Shown piece after piece: positions 8,629 through 16,947 of a stretch of 64,000 bases of DNA. Position numbers and translations under genes: made by a program. The stretch lies in the NCBI RefSeq assembly GCF_030380735.1, contig NZ_JAUDRZ010000001.1, positions 1 through 64,000 of the forward strand. Direction: 5' to 3'. Each line of letters begins with the position of its first letter. Position 1 is the first letter of the stretch. This stretch comes from Rhizobium sp. S152 (GTDB lineage Bacteria; Pseudomonadota; Alphaproteobacteria; Rhizobiales; Rhizobiaceae). Under the pieces are notes generated by a model. It did not search any database, was not told where the DNA came from, and was given only the letters and a program-made list of their open reading frames with translations.

Positions 8629-8657
8629 GAAGGCCGGCCTTGTGCCGGCCTTCGTCG
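8629..8657 (+). terminator. Terminator after the IalB-family gene
   Basis: A perfect stem of ten pairs, GAAGGCCGGC with GCCGGCCTTC, around a CTTGT loop lies 27 bases after the stop codon. The following sequence is only mildly T-rich, but the position and stability fit an intrinsic terminator that insulates rlmN. Confidence 0.7.
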
Positions 8658-8805
8658 TTTCCATCTATAGTGACGCGCGGCGAAAATGATGCTAAAGGCG
8701 CGCATAACAGCGGATCGATCGCAGCTTTGCCGTCCTGTTCCGCACTCAATTTCTGCCTTCATGCCCGTTCCGCCCGCCAGTCATTGAGACTATCGGGAGG
8801 ATCGC

Positions 8806-8829
8806 ATGTTGAATTCGGGATTAGATTAA
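8806..8829 (+). promoter_or_regulatory. Seven-codon upstream ORF in the rlmN leader
   Basis: ATG at 8806 starts a frame reading M-L-N-S-G-L-D and ending with TAA at 8827-8829, directly abutting the rlmN ATG at 8830 and in the same frame. The best ribosome site in the leader, GGGAGGA (8795-8801), serves this ATG rather than the rlmN ATG. It could be a leader peptide that couples or attenuates rlmN translation, or the relic of a longer rlmN start. Translation is inferred, not shown. Confidence 0.4.
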
Positions 8830-10065
8830 ATGTCCGTCATGGATGCGATGACCGTTCTCAAGCCCGCAGGCAACCAGCCCGCGCGCGGCGAAGCCCTGCC
8901 GAAGCCGTCGCTGATCGGCCTCACCCGCGAGGAGATGGGGCAGGCGCTGCGCGAAAAGGGCGTGCCGGACAAGCAGATCAAGATGCGCGTCGCGCAGCTG
9001 TGGAACTGGATTTATGTGCGCGGGGTCTCCGATTTCGACCACATGGCCAATATCTCCAAGGACATGCGCGAGACGCTGAAGACGCACTTCACCATCGCAA
9101 GACCCGAGATAGTCGAGGAGCAGGTCTCCAACGACGGCACCCGCAAGTGGCTGCTGCGCTTTCCCGCCCGCGGCGCCGGGCGTCCCGTCGAGATCGAGGC
9201 GGTCTATATTCCCGAGGAAGGCCGTGGCACGCTGTGCATCTCCAGCCAGGTCGGCTGCACGCTCACCTGTTCCTTCTGTCATACCGGCACGCAGCGCCTG
9301 GTGCGCAACCTGACGGCGGAGGAAATCCTGTCGCAGCTGCTGCTCGCCCGCGACCGGCTCGGCGACTTTCCCGATCGCGAGGCGCCGCAGGGCACGATCA
9401 TGCCGGCCGAGGGACGCAAGGTCTCCAACATCGTGATGATGGGCATGGGCGAGCCTCTCTACAATTTCGACAGCGTCAAGCAGGCGCTACTGATCGCCAC
9501 CGACGGCGACGGGCTGTCGCTCTCCAAGCGTCGCGTCACGCTCTCGACCTCCGGCGTCGTGCCCGAGATCTTCCGCACCGGCGACGAGATCGGCGTCATG
9601 CTGGCGATCTCGCTGCATGCGGTGCGCGACGACCTGCGCGACATCCTGGTGCCGATCAACAAGAAGTATCCGCTGAAGGAACTGATCGACGCCTGTCGCA
9701 AGTATCCGGGTCTCTCGAATGCACGGCGCATCACCTTCGAATATGTGATGCTGAAGGATGTCAACGACAGCCTGGAGGATGCCAAGGGGCTGATCCAGTT
9801 GCTCAAGGGCGTGCCGGCGAAGATCAACCTGATCCCGTTCAACCCCTGGCCGGGCACCAACTATCAGTGTTCGGACTGGGCGCAGATCGAGAAGTTCGCC
9901 GATTTCATCAACTCCGCCGGTTATGCCTCGCCGATCCGCACGCCGCGCGGCCGCGACATCCTCGCCGCCTGCGGCCAGCTGAAGTCGGAATCGGAACGCA
10001 TGCGCAAGACCGAGCGCCTCGCCTTCGAGGCGATGATGATCGCCAACCATGGCAGCGACGATTGA
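8830..10065 (+). CDS. rlmN: Dual-specificity 23S rRNA A2503 / tRNA A37 C2-methyltransferase
   Basis: A 411-residue radical-SAM methyltransferase that methylates C2 of A2503 in 23S rRNA and A37 in some tRNAs. The CxxxCxxC cluster motif is Cys143, Cys147 and Cys150 (CTLTCSFC). The conserved GMGEPLYN segment follows, and the C-terminal substrate cysteine used for the methyl transfer mechanism is in AACGQ, near residue 381. Length is normal for the family. The start at 8830 is directly preceded by an in-frame TAA, so translation cannot begin upstream in this frame without stopping; a second possible ATG is three codons in. See the seven-codon leader ORF. It shows no sign of being in an operon with downstream genes. 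Confidence 0.96.
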   Translation: MSVMDAMTVLKPAGNQPARGEALPKPSLIGLTREEMGQALREKGVPDKQIKMRVAQLWNWIYVRGVSDFDHMANISKDMRETLKTHFTIARPEIVEEQVSNDGTRKWLLRFPARGAGRPVEIEAVYIPEEGRGTLCISSQVGCTLTCSFCHTGTQRLVRNLTAEEILSQLLLARDRLGDFPDREAPQGTIMPAEGRKVSNIVMMGMGEPLYNFDSVKQALLIATDGDGLSLSKRRVTLSTSGVVPEIFRTGDEIGVMLAISLHAVRDDLRDILVPINKKYPLKELIDACRKYPGLSNARRITFEYVMLKDVNDSLEDAKGLIQLLKGVPAKINLIPFNPWPGTNYQCSDWAQIEKFADFINSAGYASPIRTPRGRDILAACGQLKSESERMRKTERLAFEAMMIANHGSDD

Positions 10066-10172
10066 GTACTGGCGACTGATCAGCAAGTTTGATCCTCTCA
10101 GCATCTTCTAATGATTGATTTTGAGGGCTGCTTTTCCTAAAAGCGGCCCAAAAGCATAATTGGAGGATACCC

Positions 10173-11129
10173 ATGCGTTCCGTACTGCTCGCTGCCGTTG
10201 CCGCGACCCTTGCCCTTTCCCTTCCCGCCAAGGCCGAAGACGTCACCGTCGCGGTAACCGCGATCGTCGAACATCCGGCCCTCGACGCCGTCCGCAAGGG
10301 CGTTCTCGACGTGCTGACGGCATCAGGCTACAAGGAAGGCGGAAACCTGAAGTTCGAATTCCAGTCGGCGCAAGGAAACCCGGCGACCGCAGCCCAGATC
10401 GCCCGCCAGTTCGCCGGCGAAGAGCCCAACGTCATCGTGCCGATCTCGACACCTTCGGCGCAGGCCATGGTCTCCTCCACCCGCGACATCCCCGTCGTCT
10501 TTACCGCCGTGTCTGATCCCCTCGGCGCGCAGCTGGTCAAGAACATGGACAAGCCCGGCGGGAACGTCACCGGCCTTTCGGACATGTCGCCGGTTGCTGA
10601 GCATGTGGCGCTGATCAAGGAAATCCTGCCGAACGCCAAGACGATCGGCTACCTCTACAATTCCGGCGAAGCGAACTCGATATCGCTGCTCGCTGTGCTG
10701 AAGGTGGAAGCTGAGAAGGCCGGCCTCAAGGTCGTCGAATCCGCCGCCACCAAGTCCGCCGAAGTGCAGGGTGCCGCCCGCGCGCTCGTCGGCCGCGCCG
10801 ATGCGATCTACATTCCGACCGACAACACGATCATCTCGGCGCTCGAGGGTGCGGTTGCCGTGGCCGAGGAAGCCAAGCTGCCGCTCTTCACGGCCGATAC
10901 GGATTCCGTCTCACGCGGCTCGGTCGCAGCCCTCGGCTTCAACTACTACGACGTCGGCAAGCAGACCGGCGAAATCGTCGTGCGCATCCTGAAGGGTGAG
11001 AACCCCGGCGATATCCCGGTCAAGGTTGCCGCCGGCAGCGATCTCGTCATCAACAAGGGGGCGGCCGCCAAGATGGGTGTGACGCTGCCGGAGAGCGTGC
11101 TGAAGCGCGCGACGAAGACGATCGACTGA
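10173..11129 (+). CDS. ABC transporter substrate-binding protein, TrpX-like (PF04392 type)
   Basis: A 318-residue periplasmic binding protein. The signal peptide spans residues 1-22 (LSLPAKAED). The rest follows the two-lobed fold of the PF04392 family, with the segments VTAIVEHPALDAVRKG and VFTAVSDPLGAQLV typical of it. In characterised Gram-positive relatives (TrpX) the ligand is tryptophan or tyrosine, but the rhizobial ligand is not known. Start ATG at 10173 follows TGGAGGATACCC. It is the first gene of a three-gene import system with the permease and ATPase that follow; a long hairpin and a repeat element lie between it and the permease gene. Confidence 0.9.
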   Translation: MRSVLLAAVAATLALSLPAKAEDVTVAVTAIVEHPALDAVRKGVLDVLTASGYKEGGNLKFEFQSAQGNPATAAQIARQFAGEEPNVIVPISTPSAQAMVSSTRDIPVVFTAVSDPLGAQLVKNMDKPGGNVTGLSDMSPVAEHVALIKEILPNAKTIGYLYNSGEANSISLLAVLKVEAEKAGLKVVESAATKSAEVQGAARALVGRADAIYIPTDNTIISALEGAVAVAEEAKLPLFTADTDSVSRGSVAALGFNYYDVGKQTGEIVVRILKGENPGDIPVKVAAGSDLVINKGAAAKMGVTLPESVLKRATKTID

Positions 11130-11153
11130 TCCAGTCACCATCAAGACCTGAAT

Positions 11154-11189
11154 GATCAGCCGCTCCCGTTTGCACGGGGGCGGCTGATC
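11154..11189 (+). terminator. Long intercistronic hairpin after the binding-protein gene
   Basis: A stem of 15 pairs runs from GATCAGCCGC (11154-11163) to GCGGCTGATC (11180-11189), with CCCG/CGGG closing inside around a TTTGCA loop. There is no T-run after it. In binding-protein-dependent operons such hairpins often protect the 5' message and lower expression of the permease and ATPase; that role here is inference. Confidence 0.55.
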
Positions 11190-11242
11190 GCATAGAGATG
11201 AAGCCAATCGAGTAAGATAGCGGACCTTACCGCCTTGGAATA

Positions 11243-11378
11243 AAGACCCCTCCCCAACCCTCCCCACAAGGGGGAGGGCTTAACCTAGCCGAGCCTCGAC
11301 GCCAATTGAGGCAGGCGGGTGCCACGGGTCTTCTCCCCCCTTGTGGGGGAGATGGCCGGCAGGCCAGAGAGGGTCTTT
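11243..11378. repeat. GC-rich palindromic repeat, hybrid copy
   Basis: The 136-bp element has 8-bp terminal inverted repeats AAAGACCC and GGGTCTTT. Its left half, with CCTCCCCACAAGGGGGAGGG, matches the repeat family seen at 22891, 25550, 35062, 36956 and 37972. Its right half (CTCCCCCCTTGTGGGGGAGA, then TGGCCGGCAGG) is a different palindrome. It lies between the binding-protein and permease genes of one ABC system. Confidence 0.75.
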
Positions 11379-11411
11379 GCCACGGAAACAGCACAAGAAA
11401 GGGCAAGAGCC

Positions 11412-12293
11412 TTGAGTCAGATCGCATTCTGGGGAGCCGTGGAGCTGGGGCTGGTCTATGCCTTCGTCGCGCTCGGCGTTTACCTCGCATTCCGTGTGCT
11501 CGATTTTCCGGATCTGACTGTCGACGGCTCGTTTCCGCTCGGCGCCGCCGTGACCGCGGTGCTGATCATATCAGGCGTCAATGCCTGGCTGGCGGCGCTG
11601 ATCGCCATGGCGGCGGGGGCCGCGGCCGGCATGGTGACCGCCATGCTCAACGTGCGCTTCAAGATCCTCAATCTCTTGGCATCGATCCTGACGATGATCG
11701 CGCTGTTTTCCGTCAACCTACGCGTCATGGGCAAGCCGAACGTGGCGTTGATCAATGCCGATACGATGATCAGCCCATTTTTCGGCCATAGCCTGCGCGA
11801 TTTCTACGTGCGGCCGCTCTTCGTCGGCGTGCTTGTCGTCATCGCCATCATCGTCGTCTGGCGCTTCCTCGAAAGCGATTCCGGTCTGGCAATGCGCGCC
11901 ACCGGCGCGAATGCCCGCATGGCCCGCGCCCAGGGCGTCGACACCAACCGCCAGATTTATCTCGGCATGGCGATTTCCAACGCGCTGGTGGCGCTTGGCG
12001 GCGCGCTGTTTGCGCAGACCAACGGCTTCGCCGACGTGACCTCGGGTGTCGGCACCATCGTCGTCGGCCTCGCCGCCGTCATCATCGGCGAGACGCTGCT
12101 CGGCAAGCGCGGCCTGCTGATCGCGCTGATCGGCTGCGTCATCGGCTCGATCCTCTACCGCATCGCCATCCAGCTGGCGCTTTCCAGCGATGTGATCGGC
12201 CTGCAGGCCTCCGACCTCAATTTCGTTACCGCCGTTCTCGTCACGGTGGCGCTCATCCTTCCCCGCCTTCGCCGTGGAGGCGCTTCGTCATGA
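11412..12293 (+). CDS. ABC transporter permease, TrpY-like
   Basis: A 293-residue inner-membrane permease related to branched-chain amino acid and sugar (LivH/RbsC-like) permeases, with about eight to nine hydrophobic helices and a cytoplasmic coupling loop in the RATGANARMARAQGVD region. I place the start at TTG 11412 (LSQIAFWGAVELG) because GAAAGGG lies seven to ten bases upstream; the open frame continues to 11319, but that extension is encoded by the repeat element and is not protein-like. The stop overlaps the start of the ATPase gene by four bases. With its neighbours it forms a complete importer of unknown ligand. Confidence 0.88.
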   Translation: MSQIAFWGAVELGLVYAFVALGVYLAFRVLDFPDLTVDGSFPLGAAVTAVLIISGVNAWLAALIAMAAGAAAGMVTAMLNVRFKILNLLASILTMIALFSVNLRVMGKPNVALINADTMISPFFGHSLRDFYVRPLFVGVLVVIAIIVVWRFLESDSGLAMRATGANARMARAQGVDTNRQIYLGMAISNALVALGGALFAQTNGFADVTSGVGTIVVGLAAVIIGETLLGKRGLLIALIGCVIGSILYRIAIQLALSSDVIGLQASDLNFVTAVLVTVALILPRLRRGGASS

Positions 12294-13084
12294 TCTCGCT
12301 CAAGGATATCAAGGTCGTCTTCGGCAAGGGAACGCCACTGCAGAAGCAGGCGCTGAATGGCGTCAGCCTGACGATCGAGGAAGGCTCGTTCGTGACCGTC
12401 ATCGGCTCCAACGGCGCGGGCAAGTCCACACTGTTGGGCGTGCTCGCCGGCGATGTGCTCGCCAGCGAAGGCCAGGTGATGATCGGCCACACCGACGTGA
12501 CGCGCAAGCCGACCGCGGCGCGCGCCGGCCTCGTCGCCCGCGTCTTCCAGGATCCGCTGACGGGGAGCTGCGGCGCGCTGTCGATCGAGGAGAACCTGGC
12601 GCTGGCCGCACGGCGCGGCGAACGGCGGGGGCTGACCTCGGCGCTCGGACCACGCCGGCGCGAACACTTCCGCGAACGCATCGCCGAACTCAATCTCGGG
12701 CTTGAGACCCGGATGAAGGACCGCATGGACCTCCTGTCCGGCGGCCAGCGACAAGCGATCTCGCTTGTCATGGCAACGCTTGCCGGCTCCGAGGTGTTGC
12801 TGCTCGACGAGCACACGGCAGCACTCGACCCCGGAATGGCGGAGTTCGTCATGGGGCTGACGGAGAAGGTGGTGTCGGAGCGCAAGCTGACGACGCTGAT
12901 GGTGACGCACTCCATGCGCCAGGCGCTGGATTACGGCCACCGCACCATCATGCTGCATGGCGGCGAGATCGTGCTCGACGTATCCGGTGACAACCGCAAG
13001 GATTTGCAGGTCGAGGACCTGATCGACATGTTCCGCAAGATGCGTGGCCAGACGCTCGACGACGACGCGCTGCTGATCGGCTGA
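12290..13084 (+). CDS. ABC transporter ATP-binding protein, TrpZ-like
   Basis: A 264-residue ATPase. Walker A GSNGAGKST is near residues 38-46, signature LSGGQRQ near 149-155, and Walker B VLLLDEHTAAL near 169-179; the residue after the catalytic Glu is His rather than the common Pro, which is usual in this subfamily. The H-loop is in MVTHSM. The gene overlaps the permease stop by four bases (ATGA) and ends the operon. It energises uptake by the permease at 11412 with the binding protein at 10173. Confidence 0.93.
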   Translation: MISLKDIKVVFGKGTPLQKQALNGVSLTIEEGSFVTVIGSNGAGKSTLLGVLAGDVLASEGQVMIGHTDVTRKPTAARAGLVARVFQDPLTGSCGALSIEENLALAARRGERRGLTSALGPRRREHFRERIAELNLGLETRMKDRMDLLSGGQRQAISLVMATLAGSEVLLLDEHTAALDPGMAEFVMGLTEKVVSERKLTTLMVTHSMRQALDYGHRTIMLHGGEIVLDVSGDNRKDLQVEDLIDMFRKMRGQTLDDDALLIG

Positions 13085-13096
13085 TAGGTTCGGGAA

Positions 13097-13738
13097 TCAG
13101 CGCGCCTGGGTGAGCAGGATCTTCGCCGCGAAAACGGAGAAGACGCCGGCGAACGTGTAGTCCATCCCGCGCAGCACCTTCCTGTTGTTCTGCAGCCAGC
13201 CGGCCAGCCAATCGGCGGCGAAGACGACGGCGGCGTTGACGGGCATGCCGATCAGGATGAAGCAGAAACCGAAGAAGATCAGCTTCTGCGTCACCGTAGG
13301 ATCACCGGCGCTGACGAACTGCGGCAGGAAGGTCATGAAGAAGATGATGACCTTGGGGTTCAACAGATTGACCCAGAAGCCCGAGGAGATGTTGGCAAGC
13401 GGCGTCGCCTTGGCCTCGTCGACCTTCTTGATCGACAGCTTCGAGCCATAGCGCACCGCCTGGATGGCGAGCCACAAAAGATAGCCGGCGCCGCCCGTCT
13501 TCAGGATCAGGAAGGCGGTGGGTGAGGCAGTAATCAACGCCGAGATGCCGAAGGCGACCAGCATGGTGTGGACGACTATGCCGAGGCTGGTGCCGAGCAC
13601 CACGAACATGGCAGCCTTCGTTCCCTGCGCCAGCGATCGGCTGATCGACAGCGTCATATCTGGGCCGGGCGTGGCGGCCAGCAGAAGCGTGGCGGCGGCG
13701 AAGGCGAGAAGCGTCGGCAGGCTCGGCAGAAAATCCAT
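13097..13738 (-). CDS. LysE/RhtB family amino-acid exporter
   Basis: A 213-residue inner-membrane protein with the LysE/RhtB signature ATPGPDMTLSISRSLAQG near its N terminus and five to six hydrophobic helices; GFWVNLLNPKVIIFF is the second conserved family segment. Members export amino acids such as lysine, threonine or homoserine lactone; the substrate here is not determined. I start it at ATG 13738; the frame extends 13 codons more without a ribosome site. It is convergent with the ABC operon, with only 12 bases between stops. Confidence 0.93.
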   Translation of the reverse strand: MDFLPSLPTLLAFAAATLLLAATPGPDMTLSISRSLAQGTKAAMFVVLGTSLGIVVHTMLVAFGISALITASPTAFLILKTGGAGYLLWLAIQAVRYGSKLSIKKVDEAKATPLANISSGFWVNLLNPKVIIFFMTFLPQFVSAGDPTVTQKLIFFGFCFILIGMPVNAAVVFAADWLAGWLQNNRKVLRGMDYTFAGVFSVFAAKILLTQAR

Positions 13739-13836
13739 GGCACACTCTTGAAGCCGGTAGTGAGAGCAATGTCTCATATCCGGCTTTTACGGAATGCACC
13801 AATCAAACCTTCTCATGAGGCGGATCGATTCGGCTG

Positions 13837-14688
13837 TTATTTGCCCTCAAGAAACGCCTTGAAGCGCTCGGCGTAATCGGGATGCCAGCGTGACAGCGGC
13901 GGGCGGTTCTCGATGATGTCGCCAACGGCCCAGGCCATGCGGCGCTCGTCGACCGGGCGGGCGACGTCGTTGTCGGGGCAGAGGATGTAGAAATCGCCGT
14001 TCTCGATGCTTTCGATCATGAAATCGACCGTCTGCTCCGAGGTCCAGGCGGCAGCGGGCTTTTCCGCGCGGTCGCCCTTGGTGAGCCCGGTGAAGACGAA
14101 GCCCGGGATCAACAGGTGGGCGGAGATCCTGCCGCCTTCGGTGTTGCGCAACTCGTGCTGCAGCGCCTCGGTGAACACCTTCACGCCTGATTTCGAGACA
14201 TTGTAGGCCGGGTTACCGGGAGGCGTGGTGATGCCCTGCTTGGAACCGGTATTGATGATCAGGCCGGGTTCGCCATGGGCGAGCATATTGGGGCCAAAGG
14301 CGCGCGTTCCGTTGACGACGCCCATCAGATTGACGCCAAGGATCGCGTCCCAGCCGCTGTCGTCGCTGAAGATCGAGGTCTCCGGGCCGATGCCGGCATT
14401 GTTCATCAGCACATGCACCTTGTCGAAGCGCTTCGTGACCTGCCGCTCCAGAGCCTTGAGGGCCGCCTTGTCGGAGACGTCGGTCTCGACGGCCATGACA
14501 CGGTCGTCGCCGGAAACGGCCGCGACCGCCTTTGCCGCCGCCGCCAGTCTATCGGCGCCGAGATCAGCGATGACGACATTCATGCCCTTGCTTGCGAAGT
14601 GCTTGGCGGCCGCCAGGCCGATGCCCGAGGCGCCACCGGTGATGACGGCGACATTGGAGGGCTTGATGATATTGGTGAGATCGGTCAC
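13837..14688 (-). CDS. Short-chain dehydrogenase/reductase
   Basis: A 283-residue classical SDR. The nucleotide-binding motif TGGASGIG is near residues 18-25, NNAGIG near 93-98, the catalytic serine in INTGSKQG near 146-151, and YNVSK supplies the Tyr and Lys. The length is above the usual 250 because of a C-terminal extension with a substrate-cap-like segment. Start is GTG at 14688. Its substrate is not evident. It is divergent from the ParD-like pair. Confidence 0.9.
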   Translation of the reverse strand: MTDLTNIIKPSNVAVITGGASGIGLAAAKHFASKGMNVVIADLGADRLAAAAKAVAAVSGDDRVMAVETDVSDKAALKALERQVTKRFDKVHVLMNNAGIGPETSIFSDDSGWDAILGVNLMGVVNGTRAFGPNMLAHGEPGLIINTGSKQGITTPPGNPAYNVSKSGVKVFTEALQHELRNTEGGRISAHLLIPGFVFTGLTKGDRAEKPAAAWTSEQTVDFMIESIENGDFYILCPDNDVARPVDERRMAWAVGDIIENRPPLSRWHPDYAERFKAFLEGK

Positions 14689-14785
14689 GGCTTGAGCCTT
14701 TCGCCTGGGATTGTTCGCTCGCAGCCAGATATGGTAATCTCGGAGGGCAAGTCAAACCACGGGCAAGCGGATCGCGGGACCCTAG

Positions 14786-15007
14786 ATGGCCAAGATCATG
14801 TCGGTAACGATCGATGACCGCACGGAAGATTTCATCGAAGAGCAGCTCGGCGATGGAGCCATCGATGCGGGCCCACAGCGTCTGCGCGATCAGGCCGAGA
14901 TCGAGGCGATCCGGGCGGCCATCATCGAAGGCGAAGAGTCAGGCGAGCAGCAAGAGTTTGATGGCGAGGAGTTCCTGAAGGAGATGCATCGCAAATATGT
15001 CCGCTAG
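14786..15007 (+). CDS. Shortened ParD-like (ribbon-helix-helix) protein
   Basis: A 73-residue protein homologous to the next gene. It starts MAKIMSVTIDDRTEDFI, like the RHH beta strand of ParD antitoxins, and ends with the same IEAIRAAIIEGEESGE type of acidic tail. Compared with its neighbour it lacks about ten residues in the middle, where the second RHH helix (SVDEVVDAALRVL in the neighbour) should lie, so DNA binding by the usual fold is doubtful. Its stop overlaps the next ATG by eleven bases. No ParE-like toxin gene is adjacent. It may be a degenerate duplicate or a dimerisation partner. Confidence 0.7.
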   Translation: MAKIMSVTIDDRTEDFIEEQLGDGAIDAGPQRLRDQAEIEAIRAAIIEGEESGEQQEFDGEEFLKEMHRKYVR

Positions 15008-15266
15008 GAGCTCCAGCGTGGGCAGGTTGGAAACCATTCGCCTCGACGCGCAGATGGAAGAGTTTATCGACGCAAAGCTGCGGGACGGCAGCTACGGCTC
15101 CGTCGACGAAGTCGTCGATGCGGCATTGCGGGTGCTGCAGCACAAAGCCGAGCGTGATGCGATCGAAGCAGCGATCATGGAGGGCGAGCGGTCGGGAGAG
15201 CCGGTCGAGTTCGACTTCGACGCGTTTCTCAAGCGAAAACGGGCGGAACGCCGAAAGCACCTCTAG
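14997..15266 (+). CDS. ParD-like type II antitoxin, CopG/RHH family
   Basis: An 89-residue ParD-family protein. Residues about 12-45 form the ribbon-helix-helix (TIRLDAQMEEFIDAKL, then GSYGSVDEVVDAALRVL) and the remainder is the charged tail that in ParD wraps the ParE toxin. The ATG at 14997 overlaps the upstream stop and has AAGGAG eleven bases before it, so translation is coupled to the shorter paralogue. In typical loci a ParE gene follows directly; here the next gene, argG, begins 118 bases on and no toxin-sized frame lies between. Either the toxin has been lost or these act as stand-alone regulators. Confidence 0.82.
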   Translation: MSARSSSVGRLETIRLDAQMEEFIDAKLRDGSYGSVDEVVDAALRVLQHKAERDAIEAAIMEGERSGEPVEFDFDAFLKRKRAERRKHL

Positions 15267-15384
15267 CGACCCGGTTTCTCGACGCCCTTGCCCTTGCGTC
15301 CGGCGTCAATCTCGCTAAAAGTGCCCGGCGATACCGGGTCTTGCGGCTGGCCGCGACCCTCCTGGCACAACGGATCTCATCATC

Positions 15385-16608
15385 ATGGCATCGCACAAAG
15401 ACGTAAAGAAAGTCGTCCTCGCCTATTCCGGCGGTCTCGACACCTCGATCATCCTGAAGTGGCTGCAGACGGAGCTCAATGCCGAAGTCGTCACCTTCAC
15501 CGCCGATCTCGGACAGGGCGAAGAGCTCGAGCCGGCGCGCAAGAAGGCCGAGATGCTGGGGATCAAGGAGATCTACATCGAGGACGTGCGCGAGGAATTC
15601 GTGCGCGATTTCGTCTTCCCGATGTTCCGCGCCAATGCCGTCTATGAAGGCGTCTACCTGCTCGGCACCTCGATTGCCCGTCCGCTGATCTCCAAGCACC
15701 TGATCGACATCGCCAGGAAGACCGGCGCCGACGCGATCGCACACGGCGCCACCGGCAAGGGCAATGACCAGGTTCGCTTCGAGCTCTCGGCCTATGCCTT
15801 GAACCCCGATATCAAGATCATCGCTCCCTGGCGCGACTGGTCGTTCAAGTCACGTACCGACCTTCTCGCTTTCGCCGAAGCCCACCAGATCCCCGTCGCC
15901 AAGGACAAGAAGGGCGAAGCGCCGTTCTCCGTCGACGCCAACCTGCTGCACTCCTCTTCCGAGGGCAAGGTTCTGGAAGATCCGGCCGTCGAGGCGCCCG
16001 AATACGTGCACATGCGCACCATCTCGCCGGAAGCCGCACCCGACAAGGCCACAACAATCAAGGTCGGCTTCGAGAAGGGTGACGCCGTCTCGATCAACGG
16101 CGTGCGGATGAGCCCGGCGACGCTCTTGGCCGCGCTCAACACCTATGGCCGCGACAACGGCATCGGCCGTCTCGACCTCGTCGAGAACCGCTATGTCGGC
16201 ATGAAGTCGCGCGGCGTCTACGAGACCCCCGGCGGTACGATCCTGCTGTCCGCGCACCGCGCGATCGAAAGCATCACGCTCGACCGCGGTGCCGCCCACC
16301 TCAAGGACGAGATCATGCCGCGCTATGCGGAGCTCATCTATTACGGCTTCTGGTTCTCGCCGGAACGCGAGATGCTGCAGGCGCTGATCGACAAGAGCCA
16401 GGAGCATGTCGAGGGCGAAGTGACGCTGAAGCTCTACAAGGGCAACGTCATGGTCATCGGCCGCGAGAGCGACAAGTCGCTCTACTCCGACAAGCTGGTC
16501 ACCTTCGAGGACGACCAGGGCGCCTACGACCAGAAGGACGCCGCCGGCTTCATCAAGCTCAACGCGCTGCGCCTGCGCACGCTCGGCAAGCGCAATTTCT
16601 CGAAGTAA
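15385..16608 (+). CDS. argG: Argininosuccinate synthase
   Basis: A 407-residue cytoplasmic enzyme that joins citrulline and aspartate with ATP to make argininosuccinate, the penultimate step of arginine synthesis. The N-type ATP-pyrophosphatase loop YSGGLDTS is at about residues 13-20, and the conserved [13 protein letters not shown] segment at about 119-131. Length matches the family. The ATG at 15385 gives the standard [17 protein letters not shown] start. A strong terminator follows, so it appears monocistronic. Confidence 0.97.
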   Translation: MASHKDVKKVVLAYSGGLDTSIILKWLQTELNAEVVTFTADLGQGEELEPARKKAEMLGIKEIYIEDVREEFVRDFVFPMFRANAVYEGVYLLGTSIARPLISKHLIDIARKTGADAIAHGATGKGNDQVRFELSAYALNPDIKIIAPWRDWSFKSRTDLLAFAEAHQIPVAKDKKGEAPFSVDANLLHSSSEGKVLEDPAVEAPEYVHMRTISPEAAPDKATTIKVGFEKGDAVSINGVRMSPATLLAALNTYGRDNGIGRLDLVENRYVGMKSRGVYETPGGTILLSAHRAIESITLDRGAAHLKDEIMPRYAELIYYGFWFSPEREMLQALIDKSQEHVEGEVTLKLYKGNVMVIGRESDKSLYSDKLVTFEDDQGAYDQKDAAGFIKLNALRLRTLGKRNFSK

Positions 16609-16632
16609 GCGGTATTTGCTGGTTTGGTTTCG

Positions 16633-16657
16633 AAAGGCCCGCCTCGTGCGGGCTTTT
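16633..16657 (+). terminator. Rho-independent terminator of argG
   Basis: The stem GCCCGC/GCGGGC with loop CTCGT is flanked by AAAG on the left and CTTTT on the right. It starts about 28 bases after the argG stop codon. Confidence 0.8.
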
Positions 16658-16716
16658 CTATATTTGGGTGCTTGTTTTGCGCGCGGGCGCCCGGTGTCCA
16701 CTGGCGTTGAACTCTT

Positions 16717-16847
16717 GGAGGCATGCTCAGATCCTCGGCACAAGGCCGAGGATGACGTTGGAGCATGAAGCGCCCACCAATAAGGTATTGAAACAAAAAC
16801 ATTTTCTCATTTTTGGCGTCATCCTCGGGCTCGTCCCCAGTGGACCA
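16717..16847. repeat. Dispersed CCTCGG/CCGAGG repeat, copy 2 with an inverted partial copy
   Basis: Positions 16717-16757 repeat the element at 225-265. About 60 bases further, 16815-16840 carries the same core in inverted orientation (GTCATCCTCGGGCTCG). The pair therefore forms a larger imperfect palindrome in the gap between argG and the acetyltransferase gene. With the terminator this accounts for most of the 339-base gap. Confidence 0.65.
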
Positions 16848-16947
16848 CCCGCATCGCTTACAACCTTCATCGTGCCCCCTTTCCTCTTGCCAACCGACAT
16901 CCGGGATGCTTTTCACACATATCAGCCCTCCAGACACCGGCCGCCGA

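Noticed and set aside
10125..10149. Eleven-pair hairpin GGGCTGCTTTT/AAAAGCGGCCC after rlmN
   Set aside because: No T-run follows on the plus strand and the position is also close to the next promoter, so I do not call a terminator.
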